From Ilex aquifolium (lineage: Eukaryota > Streptophyta > Magnoliopsida > Aquifoliales > Aquifoliaceae): DNA of 64,000 bases. The stretch lies in the NCBI GenBank assembly GCA_951799425.1, contig OX637394.1, forward strand, positions 27,874,001 to 27,938,000. Direction: 5' to 3'. A model generated the notes under the pieces. It saw only the letters and a list, made by a program, of their open reading frames with translations. It was not told the DNA's origin and ran no database searches. Numbering within the stretch: the stretch's first letter is position 1; each line of letters opens with the position of its first letter. The translations under genes and the position numbers were made by a program. This document shows positions 23,671 through 35,256 of the stretch, in pieces.

Positions 23671-24905
23671 CATGGTTTTGAAAATTGGCCATTACGGCGC
23701 ATAACGACCGTTACATAACAGTAACGGCATGCTCCGATTCCGTTACAGTCCGATATAACGAGAAGAATGAATTTCACAGCCGTAACGGCCATTATGGTTC
23801 CGTAACGCGCTTGTAACGCCCGCTTTGACCCGTTACAATCTGAAAAATTGATTTGAGTATAAAACCCAAATTCAACCTACTTCTCTCATCTTCCGTCTTT
23901 CACTCAAATACATGTTTAGATTTAGAAAATCTTTCAAATAAAAACTTAAAACCGCACCTGTGATCAGATCTGTGCTCTCTTCCAAAAAAATTTCAGCCCC
24001 AGCTCGAAAGACTGAACTCGAAAGCTTGACCAGTGATCAGATATGTGCTCTCTTCTGGTCGGTGTGGTCGCTGCTTGCTTCGGACGATCGGAGACGAGTC
24101 GATCTCTTCTGTTATGCATCGCTCCATCGAGTTGGTCTCTTCTCCTGAGTAAATCCCACCGCCTCTTTCTTTTTTTTTTTTCTTTTTTTTTTGTGTGGAT
24201 ATAATGACAATAAGTTTTCTACTTGTCTCTCCACTTCAGCCACCGCCTTTATCTTCTTTTTTTTTTTTACTTTTTAATGATGTAGTGTTGTCTTATCTCT
24301 TTAGATCTTTAGATATTATAAATTTATAATGGTGTGTTTGAGATATATTTTTTGTCAAATAAAACATGTGTTTAATTAAATAATTTTAATAGAGTTTATT
24401 AATTATTTTAATGGAGTTTACATGGGCATCACAATTAAGGGTGTCAATCGTGTCGTATTCGTGTCAAGAGTCAAGAGTCAAGACCCACGAAAAAAAAAAT
24501 ATTTATTGTGTTCTAAGTATTAAACATTATTCTAGATTATTTATTATGCATATTTAATAATCGTGTCAATTTTATAATCATTTGTATCGGGTTCATATCA
24601 AAGGGTCATAGTTGACACCCTTAATCACAATTAACTAATTTTAGTATAGGCACTAATCATTTTAATGAATGTTTTGTGGGTCCATGTTTATGATACAATA
24701 AAATGCACTAAATCACTGAACACCCATATTTGCATAATTTTAAGTTGAAACATGTAAATATTCATGTTCTATTGGAGGTTGTGAGTTGAAAAAAAAATTC
24801 ACGCATTCGGTTTCCGTTACCGTTACGTAACACTCGTTTTCTCCCGCGTCCGTTACACCGTTACTGTTACCGTTACGGTGGCCGTTACCGTTATTCATAA
24901 CCATG
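23671..24905. mobile_element. hAT-like element with CCGTTA subterminal repeats and perfect 8-bp TSD
   Basis: Left end CATGGTTTTGAAAATTGG; right end on the other strand CATGGTTATGAATAACGG. CTTACATC flanks both sides exactly (23663-23670 and 24906-24913). Both subterminal zones are packed with TAACGG/CCGTTA copies (23690-23840 and 24805-24895), as expected for hAT transposase binding clusters. The interior is non-coding as far as I can tell and contains a nested 188-bp MITE. Its left end matches that of the element at 49637 in 16 of 18 positions. Confidence 0.82.
24437..24624. mobile_element. Nested hAT-type MITE with perfect 8-bp TSD
   Basis: Left AAGGGTGTCAA and right TTGACACCCTTAA are inverted repeats. 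TCACAATT is duplicated exactly at 24429-24436 and 24625-24632. It contains GTGTCAAGAGTCAAGAGTCAAG tandem phrases near the left end. It is inserted inside the larger element at 23671-24905, so it is younger than that one. Confidence 0.85.
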
Positions 24906-24913
24906 CTTACATC

Positions 24914-27080
24914 ACTCTAACTAATGGAAGTAAATCTTCGAAAAGTAATTCAACTTCATAAGTTAGAGTTGCATTTAAAATTTGTCATGTCTCTATACAC
25001 TACTGATCAAAACCAATGTGTCCTACCTGAATCAATATTTAGCTTATGTAGCTCACTTTATCATTAAAGGAAGTCACAACGATAAGGTGGTGATGTGTGT
25101 TGATATTACCAAAATAGGCTAAGGACAACACTATGGTTACTTTATTCACAACATGCATTTACAAGTTATATATACAATTTGCATGGAATTGCTCAGAGTA
25201 AAGGGATAGGATTGCTCGGACCAGTCTTATGATTTCTTTATATCATTAGTATAGATTTATTTTTTTGGGCTGGATTGATGTAGGGAAGCCATATATGGGG
25301 TGCAGAAGGAAGAGAAGGCTTGCAGGATTTAGGTGTGGGGTTGTGGGTGCCATGTAGGGGGTGAAGGTGGGCTAAGCCCGGTGGATTGGATTGGATAGGT
25401 TAGCATGTAAAAGTTAGGGGCGGGATGGACGATTGTATATCATATACGTTGTCTATTTATAATCTCGTCTTAAACCTTCTATTATCTACAATTTTTTTAG
25501 TTTTTATGAGTAAGCCTTATTTTGTACAAGTGAGCAAGTAATCACTTTCCTATTGAGGTAAAATTTCAATTTGTTTGTATCATAAGATACGAATTCCCCT
25601 TCCCTTTTCAATTTGGACCTGATAATCTTATCTATAATAACCTTAATGTTGGGGTTGACTATGACTCGAGAGTAGCCCTTGTCAGACCCAATGGACCATG
25701 AAAGAGTACACTGTTTAAGCTGATGAGAGTGGATTTGGTTCCCCTTGACTGCATGGTGAGAATTCACAACCACCTGAGGATTGCAAAGTTCTAAGCCATA
25801 AAACATCCACTCCAGGCCTAGCAATGAACTTTTAAAAGGCATATTAAACTTACTTGTACAAAATATCTTCAAAAAAGAAACACATCAACTTTGAGGCTCA
25901 ATTCGCATGCACATTGCTACAAACATATTGAGAAAGATCCACCACTTTCAAAGTATGAAGGAGCACAAGGAAAATTTAAATGCTTAAGTTTATTAAGCAC
26001 ATAATTTTCCTGATGTTATTGAATTTTTTTATTAGTTTCCCGTTCATAGCTTTAGTTTCTTTGTATTCAATTGTTTATATTAGTGTGGTTTCTAATTCTT
26101 TTGTAACCAGTGTATATTAACGGCTCAAGAAATTTACATTTAAAACTACTATTAGAGAAGAATGACTACCAGCACCCTTTGAACCTAGGATAATAAACTG
26201 AAAAAGGATATTTGTCCACCCACTCATGTTTTTAACCGTTGTTGCATTTTAATAAAATCTCTGATCATGCCCATTTATTTAGTTACGTACGCTAACATTC
26301 TTCGAGTATAATGTTGTTGTGTTTTTCCAATATAACAAAATCACTTATTAAAATCTTTAATTTGTATTATGTAACTTAGAATAAAATAGTAACAGTCAAG
26401 AACAAAACAGTTACAAGTATAAACGAAACAATTACAAGTATGAACGAAATAGTTAGACATATCATTAATTAAACAATTATATAAACTGACTCGTTTGCAT
26501 ATTAGGAATTGTTATTGAATTTTTTACAGATCAAGGATAGTGTTTGACATTATATCTTTAAAACAAATTTCGTCTCCACACTTGGTGCTTATGGAAATCA
26601 AGCGTCTGCTTCCCAGGATGCAATGATCTTCACGCAAATAGAAGTAGCATTCAAATCTACTCGCCCAGCGAACCAAAAAATTATGTTGTGTACTCTCTGA
26701 TATATAGACTGTCTTGATGCCTAAAATGTGATGTACTAATGATTGCCTTAATATCGAAAATTGATTGATGCAGAATGGTAATGAGTCTGAGTTTATACAG
26801 ACAAGCTGATGACTGTTCTGGAGAGCCACATGCAGCCTAGAAAACACTACCTAGCCATACGAACAGACACTACCTAGGAGACACATGCAGCCTAGAAAAC
26901 ACCTTTGAATAATTGTTCTTGTATGGACAGACGTTACTCAAAAATTCGGACTGGAGGGAAGAAAAAATTTGAACCAGTGCGAATTCAAATCCAACGAGTA
27001 CTGAAATTAAATTTCGAGTTTAGAAATTCACACCCAATTCGTTAAACAATTTTTTTTCCAAAAAGATAAAATTGGTCTAA
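24914..27080. other. Intergenic DNA, no gene seen
   Basis: Short frames on the minus strand at 25872-25504 and 26847-26524 (122 and 107 codons) lack recognisable domains or supporting context. Degenerate 20-bp repeats (AACAGTTACAAGTATAAACGA) occur at 26390-26460. A phrase AGACACATGCAGCCTAGAAAACAC is duplicated at about 26825 and 26880. Confidence 0.4.
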
Positions 27081-27084
27081 ATCA

Positions 27085-27245
27085 CACCCACGCCCGGCCC
27101 CGATGGGGTCAGGTCGTGGTCGTGGCGAGGCGGGTGGGCAGTGCGTGTGTTGTCGAACTGATGGCTTGTAGGTGGGCCGGGCGTGGGCATGGGTGTGGCG
27201 AGACTGGTGGGCAGCGCGTGTGTGGTCGAACCGATAGGTGCTCGC
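27085..27245. repeat. GC-rich tandem duplication, period about 73 bp
   Basis: Two imperfect copies, starting at 27123 and 27196, share TGGCGAG, GGTGGGCAG, GCGTGTGT and GTCGAAC. It is a sharp GC island in AT-rich surroundings. No coding function is apparent. Confidence 0.7.
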
Positions 27246-27249
27246 TCCA

Positions 27250-27944
27250 CTTATAAAAGTGTGGTACCATTTGGAACACAACCCAGAACAAACTTGGCAT
27301 ATATATGCACAAGTATAATTTTTTTCTCTACAAATGTGGGATTGATGTCAAATTCTACATTGCACAACTTCTATTTTTATAAGTTAAATAGGTCACTTTG
27401 GAGCCTATTTTTTCATTCATTTCTTACTCAATTTGAACAAGTGAATATACTATGTTATTCTCCTCACGAAGTAGAACACAAATCCACGAAAGTTTACTCG
27501 AAACAATAAGAAGGTCCTACTTTAATTTAGGCTTAAAGTCAATCAAAAATTCAATTTTTACACTTAAAAACCTATTTTGGTCAAACATATACTTCATTAA
27601 AGAAATACCCAGAATCCTTAAGCCATGTCATTTTTTTGCCATCTCTTAAGCCTTTAATTTATGCTTGCATTACTTATGTTTCTTTCACTAACCTATGGGA
27701 TTCCGATTTAATAGTTATTGTTTCTCTAAATACATTTTTCATAGAAACTACAATTAGAATGTTTCCTAAAAATACGTGGAATTACAATGTCTATGATGAT
27801 AAACTTGTTGCGATCTTAACAAAAATAGTTAAACTTTGTGATATAATAATATTAGATCATATTAGATTTTATTAAAATTTAAATGAACTAAGTGTTTAGT
27901 GCAGCAATAATAAAATTACATACTTGGTTCAAAAAAAAAGAAAA
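27250..27944. other. Intergenic DNA, no gene seen
   Basis: Short frames at 27452-27875 are open but have no recognisable motif. AT-rich, with a poly-A stretch just before the Helitron insertion point. Confidence 0.4.
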
Positions 27945-28977
27945 TCTATATAATAAAGTATATTACAATTTAAATCTTAAAAGATAAACAAAATGACTTT
28001 TGTTATTCGCGGTTGAGATCTTTTCAAATTTACTTTAAAGTTAATCTGACGGCTAATATTAACACTCCAAATTTAATAGGAAAAATAGGCCCCTAAGGGT
28101 GTGCTTGGTGTGACTTTTTAAAAGTGTTTTTAATACTTATAATTTCTCATAAGTACTTTAAAAAAAAAGTAATGTTTGAAACTACTCCACCACCACCACT
28201 ACCACCACCACCCCCCACCACCATTACCACTACCACCACCACCAAACTATCTCTCACCATCATCACCACTACCACTACCACCTCCACCGTCGCCACCCCA
28301 CCACCACCACCACCACCAATGTCGCCACCCCACCATCACCACCCCACCCACCGCATCACCACCACCCCACCCACCGCATCACCACCACCATCACCACTAC
28401 CACTACCCTCCTTTCCTTTACCACCACCATCACTGTCACCATCATACCACCCCCTATTATCACCACCGTCACCACCCCACCACCACCACCGTCGCCACTG
28501 TCCTACCACTGTCGCCGCCATTGTCCTACCACCTTCGCCGCCACCCCACCACCACCACCACTTCTGCCACAACAACCACCACCACTGCCACTACCCCCTA
28601 CTATTATCACTATCGTCATTACTACTACTGCCACCTCACCACCACCATTACCCCTACCGCCCCGACCACCACCATCCCCACTACCCCCACCACCACCACC
28701 ATCGTCACCTCTACCCCACCGCCACCACCACTGTCCAACCATCACCCCTACCACCACTACTCTTGTCGCCCCACCACCACCCTCACGACCATCACCACTA
28801 CCACCATCGCCACTACCACCCACCACTATTATCATCGTTCACTCTCACTATAAACTGTGTTTAAATTCATTTCTCTCTTCTCTATATTTGTGATTTGATT
28901 TTAGATGTGAATACGAATATATTTATTGTTGACCATTTTTTTATTACTCTATGTCTTCAGGCACAGGCAATAATTAG
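27945..28977 (+). mobile_element. Non-autonomous Helitron, copy C (single)
   Basis: Starts TCTATATAATAAAGTA after an A and ends CAATAATTAG before T (CTAG mutated to TTAG). It shares all conserved blocks of the other copies. The CCA-rich minisatellite spans about 28185-28850. The 3' hairpin is decayed (TGTCTTCAGGCACAGG). Pro/His-rich frames on plus and Gly/Val-rich frames on minus are repeat translations, not genes. Confidence 0.82.
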
Positions 28978-29520
28978 TAAAACTATAAAACATAGTTATA
29001 TGTTAGTTTTTTGTATATACTTTTACTCATAATTAAATGCATGTTACTCTAATTATTTGATTATTTCAACAAATTTACAATAATAAAATCAAAATTATTA
29101 CTCAAAATGTTCCACGTGCAAAATACGTGTACACCAACTCTCTATAATATTAAAAAAAAAAAAGACAAGCTTCAATAAGTCTATCCAACGGTCTCAAATT
29201 AACTCATCCAACAGCCACAAACATCTCTCTCAAAACCATTTATATTGCACTGTACTTTCAGACACGGGTTACCCCTAGTTAAATATAAAAATGAAATGAT
29301 GATGAAGGTTTTTATGTAATCTCCTTCATTAAGGGTCTTTTTTGCCAAGTGTTACTTTTATGGACTTTGACCTTAATTTTTGCAGAGGAATGCATTTTTG
29401 CTTTGCTTATAGCTTAGAAGAGTAGTGGTATAGTGAAGTCAAGCGTGAGCAACCTCTTGCCCAAGTGAAAGAAAGACAGGGCTGGCTCTCTTTTTTTGGG
29501 TAAATAAAAGAAAAGCCAAG
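28978..29520. other. Intergenic DNA, no gene seen
   Basis: AT-rich, with no frame or bounded element supported. Confidence 0.4.
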
Positions 29521-29527
29521 ATTATAA

Positions 29528-29598
29528 GGGTGTTGCGAGAATTAGATTCACGACGTCTCGCACCCGAAGCAAGAATCATACCACTAGACCAAACACCC
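29528..29598 (-). pseudogene. tRNA-Pro-like pseudogene (anticodon position CGG)
   Basis: On the minus strand the 7-bp acceptor arms GGGTGTT and AACACCC pair perfectly. The D-arm GTCTAGTGGTATGAT is the plant tRNA-Pro sequence, and the anticodon stem-loop CTTGC-TTCGGGT-GCGAG holds CGG at the anticodon. The T arm is damaged: the loop reads TCTAATT instead of TTCGATT, and the internal B box is lost, so pol III transcription is doubtful. It could also be the head of a SINE, but I see no tail or clear target duplication. Confidence 0.6.
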
Positions 29599-29599
29599 T

Positions 29600-30442
29600 T
29601 TTTTAATTGATACTCTCTTTAATTGATTCTCTCTTTTTCCAGTATTGATACTCTCTTTACTTGAAAAAGAGAAAATCAAATAAAACAAGGAGGGTGTGTT
29701 CTGCCGGTTGGAATGTGACGGGTATTATTTGTAAAGATGAGTTTTGTGTTTTCCTTCAAAATGGTGATTGATGGTTGTGCATAGGAGTGACAACTTAGTT
29801 GTGGCAAAATGCGATTGGGATGTCTCATTATAAGTTCGTGCTATCAATCTTAATTCGACTTATTTAGTTTTTTGTATTCGGATTCACCCGTATCACTCAT
29901 GAATCAAAAATTTAAAACTAAAGTCTCTATTTTATCTCTCATTTAAACTCACACTCATAGTTTTTCAATGAACTAAAAATCGTCCGAATCCAACAATAGT
30001 TAAAAAAAAAACTAAAAGTTCTCTTATTTATTCTTGTAATACTAGTTAATGTGTTAATCGGGTCCGTTTAGGTCATTTGTGTTTTGACATTATGAAAAAG
30101 AATTTTTGGATCTTATGCTATTTTTTGTTGAATTTTAGTCTAGTGGTAGGTGTAAGATGTATAATTTGAACATTATGTATCATCATTGTACTAATGTAAC
30201 ACAATATTGATGACAATTTTTGTATTACACGTGCACAAACTTGAGGAAGTATTAATGTAGATTGTCATACTTGATGGGCTCAATATGATTTATGGATAAA
30301 TATCACTAATCTAGATATAATTTATCATAAATTCAAGGGTTAGATTTCAATATAGAAAAGTAGATCTTTGATATCATATTTTAATTTTGGGCAAAAATCA
30401 AAATTTGTACCTAAATTTTGCCTTCGATTTCAATTTAGTCCC
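29600..30442. other. Intergenic DNA, no gene seen
   Basis: Contains duplicated ATTGATACTCTCTTTA phrases near 29608 and 29645. No gene signal. Confidence 0.4.
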
Positions 30443-30777
30443 TGAACTTTTAGGGGCGGAGCTAGAAATTTTGCTCAGGGTGGACACATTAATTACGCAC
30501 TCTAATTTTTTTCTTCCTAACCAATCACGCTATATAATATATTTATATTTATTATATCACATTTGATATATGAATTACATTTAACATAATTAATTAAGTT
30601 TTAATTTTTTGTACGATATTCAGATTTTAACAATATGGGCCCAGAGTTTTTTTTTTTTTTTATGTGGGCTTGGTTTCTTAATTTTTTTTGGTTGGAGTTG
30701 GTGGGCCTAACATTTTTGTCTTTAGTTTTAGGTGGACACAAATAATATATTATATAAATATATAATATATATATATA

Positions 30778-31442
30778 CTAGTTATTGTCTGTGCCTGAAG
30801 GCACAGTGTAATAAAAAATGGTAAATAATAAACATACTTGTATTTATATCCAAAATCAAATCACAAACATAAAGAAGAGATACAAGAATTTAAGCATCGG
30901 TTTGTAGTGGGGGTGAGAGGTAGTGGGCGAAGACGGTGATTGTTGTGGTGGGTGGCAATGAACGTGGTGGCGGTGATGGCAGCGAGGGCGACGGTGATGG
31001 TGGTGACGGCGGTGGTGGCGGTAGTGGTGGTGGCGGCGACGGTGATGGTGAGGGTGGTGGTGGTGGTGGCGGTGGTGGCAACGGTGGGGGTGGTGGCGGT
31101 GGTGGTTGTGGCGGTGGTGGCAGCGACAACGACTGCAGTGGCGGTGGTGGCGGTGACGGTGGTGGTGGTGGTGGGGGTGGTGGTGGTAGAGGTAGTGGTG
31201 GGATGGTTTCAAACACTATTATTTTTTTTAAAGTACTTATGAGAAATAATTTGTATAAGTACTTTTAAAAAATTACTCCAAACATACCCTTAGGGTCTTA
31301 TTTTTTCTATTAAATTTAGAGTGTTAATATTAGCGGTTAGATTAACTTTAAAATAAAATTTTAAGCGATCTCAACCGCAAATAGTAAAAGTCATTTTGTT
31401 TATCTTTTGATATTTGAATTGTAAGGTACTTTATTATATAGA
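30778..31442 (-). mobile_element. Non-autonomous Helitron, copy D (array member, 3'-most)
   Basis: On the minus strand it begins TCTATATAATAAAG at 31442 and ends CTAG at 30778. The 3' hairpin CTGTGCCTTCAGGCACAG (30789-30806) is perfect, 7 bp of stem. T follows the end, as expected for A/T insertion. On the plus strand the minisatellite (about 30925-31200) appears as GGT/GGC repeats. The intact hairpin marks it as younger than copies A-C. Confidence 0.87.
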
Positions 31443-32061
31443 CTAGTTATTGCTTGTGCCTGAAGGCACAAAGTAATAAAAAATGATAAATAATAAATAT
31501 ATTTGTATTCATATTCAAAATCAAATCACAAACATAAATGAGAGATAAATTAATTTAAGTATCGGTTGTAGTGGGGGTGAGAGATGGTGGTGGTAGAAGA
31601 CGGTGATGATTGAGGTGGGTGGCAATGACCGTGGTGGCGGCGGCGGCGATGGCGACGATGGTGGTGATGGTGGTGGTGGCGGCGATGACGGCGGTGGTGA
31701 CGGCGACAACGACGGTGGTGGTGGTGGTGGCGGCGGCGGCGGTGACAATGGTGGTGGTGGTTAGGGTGGTGGCGGCAAAGGTAGTGGTGGAAGGGGTGGG
31801 GGTGGTAACGGTAGTGGTGGGGCGCTTCCAAACACTATTTTTTTTTTTAAAGTACTTATAAGAAATAATTCCTAAAAGTACTTTTAAAAAGTCATTCCAA
31901 ACACACCCTTAGGGGCCTAGTTTTCATATTAAATTTGGAGTATTAATATTAGCCGTTAGATTAACTTTAAAGTAAAATTTAAAACGATTTGAACCGCGAA
32001 TAGCAAAAGTCATTTTGTTTATCTTTTGATATTTGAATTGTAAGCTACTTTATTGTATAGA
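31443..32061 (-). mobile_element. Non-autonomous Helitron, copy E (array middle)
   Basis: Minus-strand 5' end at 32061 and CTAG at 31443, directly abutting both neighbours with no spacer. The hairpin TTGTGCCTTCAGGCACAA is intact but differs from copies D and F by a compensated base pair (T-A instead of C-G). The minisatellite is about 31600-31825. Confidence 0.87.
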
Positions 32062-32973
32062 CTAGTTATTGTCTGTGCCTGAAGGCACAGAGTAATAAAA
32101 AATGGTAAACAATAAACATATTTGCATTCATATCCAAAATCAAATCATAAACATAGAGAAGAGATAAATGAATTTAAGCATCGGTTGTAGTGGGGGTGAG
32201 AGGTGGTGGTGGTAGAAGACGGTGATGATTGTGGTGGGTAGCAATGATCGTGGTGGTGGTGGTGGGGCGGCAGTGTTGGTGGTGGTGGCGGCGACGGCGA
32301 CGACGACAGCGGCGACGGTGGTGGTGGTGGTGGCGGCGGTGGTGGTGGCGATGATGGAGGTGGTGATGGCGGCGGCGGCGGCGGCGACGGTGGTGGCGAT
32401 GGTGATGGCGGCGACGACGACGGCTGTGATGGTGACGGTGGCAGCGGCGGCGGTGGTGGTAGTGGTGGTGATGGGGGTGGTGGTGGCGATGGCGATGGCG
32501 ATGACGATGGCGGTGGCGGCGACGACGACGACAATGGTGGGGGTGGGGTGGTGGTGGCGGGGGTGGTAGTGGTGGTGGCGGCGACGATGACGACGATGGT
32601 GGCAGCGGTGGTGGTGGTGGTGGTGGCAGCGACGATGACGACGATGGTGGCAGCGGCGGTGGCAGCGACGATGACGACGATGGTGGCAGCGGCAGTGGTG
32701 GTAGTGGTGGTGGTGGTAGAGGTAGTGGTGGGGCGGTTTCAAACACTATTTTTTTTTTTTAAAGTACTTATGAGAAATTATTTCTAAAAGTACTTTTGAA
32801 AAGTCACTCCAAACACATCCTTAGGGACCTATTTTTCCTATTAAATATAGGGTGTTAATATTAGCCATTAGATTAATTTTAAAGTAAAATTTAAAGCGAT
32901 CTGAACCCCTAAAAGTAAAAATCATTTTGTTTATCTTTTGAAATTTGAATTGTAAGCTACTTTATTATATAGA
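32062..32973 (-). mobile_element. Non-autonomous Helitron, copy F (array member, 5'-most)
   Basis: Minus-strand TCTATATAATAAAG starts at 32973, preceded on that strand by A, and ends CTAG at 32062 with a perfect CTGTGCCTTCAGGCACAG hairpin. It has the longest minisatellite of the array (about 32195-32735), including a higher-order unit of about 42 bp (GACGATGACGACGATGGTGG) repeated three times at 32583-32690. Confidence 0.87.
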
Positions 32974-33052
32974 TATCTATGTAATAAAAAAAAATTTGGA
33001 GGGAGGCACTTGTCCACCCTGAACCATACATAGCTCCGCCTGCGTGAACTTT

Positions 33053-34690
33053 CAATTGCCGTTACTATTTATTCATTTAGTTTTTGAGCCTATCCTTGTC
33101 TTAAATTCAAATATCTGTCATTGACTTTATCCCGTGATTTTTCGATAAAATTTAGAGGAATGTGAAACACGTGACGACAACTTCGAAGGATTGTCATTGT
33201 TATTTTACCGTCATTTTAAGGATAATTTTGGCAATTCATTGTTAGTGGTGTCCGTTGGATAGGTTCGCTACGTTGAGAGGTCCTCGTGAGGCGGGCAACA
33301 TTAATTTCTTTAAATACATAATTCCAATAATAGCCATACAAAATTGTCTATTAACATTAAAGCCAGCCTTCCCAGCAAAAGTATCGCCTCTTGCACAACT
33401 TGGGGGGAATAGAAAACTCCTGACTGTCACGCCAACTTTGATTCTTTGAATCTTGACGATTATGCAATTACATATTTGTCCTTGTTAATTAAACCAATTT
33501 ACTCTCAAAGCAAAGATTTATAATAATAAAATAGAGCCCAGATAACAGATAAGCAAAGCTAAAGATATAGCCGTTTCTTGAGGTTTCTTCAAGACAAAGA
33601 ACCACAAAACAGCCATAACGAGTAGAATGACAACTTACTCCCCCGTGACCCCATTACTCTACCTTTTTTTCTCCCTTCTTTTTTTTCTCTTCTTATTTCA
33701 GTGGAATAATTAACAAATACATGACGAAACGCGTTATTAGATAAGATTGCTCAACACTTACAAAACATCAATGGATACTTTTCATCAAAGATTGGAAAGT
33801 AAATAATTGATAAAAGTCTTTGATGAAACTAAGTAAGTTAGAGTAACCACATAGTCCTAATTATTAACAGATATTAATACTTCATGCAAAATCATAAGGA
33901 ATATATATCTAAAGCTATGTTTTCATTTAAAGCATGTGGATATTATTTTTGGTGTTGTTAAGATGCACATGCGGGTGGATCGAATATTTAACTAATATTC
34001 AATGTCATTTGCATCAAAGTGATTTCTCTCCAACGCTCATTATCTAGTCTAGTATCGATTTAGGTAGGTATCTGACTAATATTCAATATCATTTGCATCA
34101 AGTGGTTACCCTCCAAAGATCATTACCTAGTTTGGTTTGGTCGGGATTAACCCATCTTATTAATAAAAATAAATATTACACATATCCATCTTTTAAAATT
34201 GCATACATAAAATAAATATTCTAAAATTCGACAAATTCTCACACAGGTATATATCCAAATATGTAATAATGCTTTAGGGGTCAAAATCGATCTCCTCTCA
34301 AAAAACATGAAATTTTCGTTATGAAGCCAGGCCATCCATACTCCTAGAATCCAAATGTGGGGCTTTAAAACAAAATTTATTAATGAAATATATATCCACT
34401 AAGCTTGGTGATAAAAACTTATGGGGAAATAGATCACTTACTATTAGTTACTTAGTTTGTTATGTGGATTAAAAGCACCCTAAATTAAAAATTCTATGAT
34501 TTTATGGAGAATTTTCAATAGCTCATAACAAAGAAAGCTTTTATTTTATTTTGGTATGGATACAATATAGTTTTAGAAAGTAAATTTTGATATTATGATA
34601 ACAGTTTAGTTTCGAAAAGTACATTATTGATATCATAACGAAAATACTTACGATCCGTAAATTTTTGTTTTGAACTATAAAGTCATTGAT
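33053..34690. other. Intergenic DNA with an 84-bp tandem duplication
   Basis: Two imperfect copies around 33991 and 34075 share ACTAATATTCAAT, TCATTTGCATCAA and ATTA-CTAGT. No gene-like frame. Confidence 0.5.
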
Positions 34691-34696
34691 TAGTAC

Positions 34697-35238
34697 TGAT
34701 GATACTAAAAATTAGCTAAAGTTAAGTTCGGACCACTCAGTTCGGACATATAAGCTCGGACCCCGTGCACGCGATGACAATAATAGCTGGCACCCTCCAG
34801 AAGGCTACGTCACGCCTAGGGAATGTAACTCATAACAACCAAATATTTTGGCACATGGGTCGCAACCGCCTCAAGGGAAATCACGTTGATTACGCTAGGA
34901 TAGCATCGATTACGGAAGGATCACAGAGATCACGTAAGACAATTGTACAGTATAAATAAGGGATAAGTCCATCGGATTTAAAATCAAGCAATCATCTGTG
35001 AATCTACTCTGTGCAATCTCTTTCCCCCAATTAATAGAAAACCCCTCAGGAGCAAGAGACTCCATTAGAGTGGACTCACCAAGTTTTCGAGCTAGTGAAC
35101 CACTATAAATTCTCTGTCTATTGGTTTCCCGTCTGATTGAATCGATAACTCAATCCCCAAGAGCCTAGAAGTTTTGACTGGAAACTTTAGTGGTCCCCAA
35201 ATCTCCAAGAGTTCACCTCAGCGTAGAAAACTCCATCA
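34697..35238 (+). repeat. 5' LTR of the pol-less gypsy element
   Basis: Contains a promoter-like TATAAATAAGG at 34951-34961 and an AATAGAAAA stretch near 35033. The whole LTR aligns with 38984-39532, with scattered substitutions and one length difference in the last 50 bp. Confidence 0.87.
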
Positions 35239-35256
35239 GTTGGTGCCATCTATGGG

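Larger units (their letters stand above)
30451..33044. mobile_element. hAT-like element hosting the triple Helitron array
   Basis: Left end TAGGGGCGGAGCTA and right end TAGCTCCGCCTGCG are inverted repeats. Short AGGGTGGACA/TGTCCACCCT blocks follow further in. TGAACTTT is duplicated exactly at 30443-30450 and 33045-33052. Without the Helitrons (30778-32973) the element would be about 400 bp, a plain non-autonomous hAT. The ends are those of the GGGGCGGAGC class of plant hAT elements, as I recall them. Confidence 0.82.

Noticed and set aside
25504-25872. 122-codon minus-strand frame
   Set aside because: No recognisable motif and no splice or promoter context. A frame of this length is unremarkable over 64 kb.
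28124-28864. 246- and 225-codon overlapping frames on plus and Gly/Trp/Val frames on minus
   Set aside because: Same explanation: low-complexity CCA repeat open in several frames at once.
32140-32746. 200-, 190- and 129-codon His/Arg/Pro frames on minus
   Set aside because: They cross the GGT/GGC minisatellite of Helitron F and start inside it. Not a histidine-rich protein gene.
3775-32973. CRISPR-like or satellite array interpretation of the repeated conserved blocks
   Set aside because: The repeated units are whole elements with TC starts, CTAG ends, hairpins and A/T insertion sites in both orientations, so they are Helitrons. Plant nuclear DNA has no CRISPR arrays.
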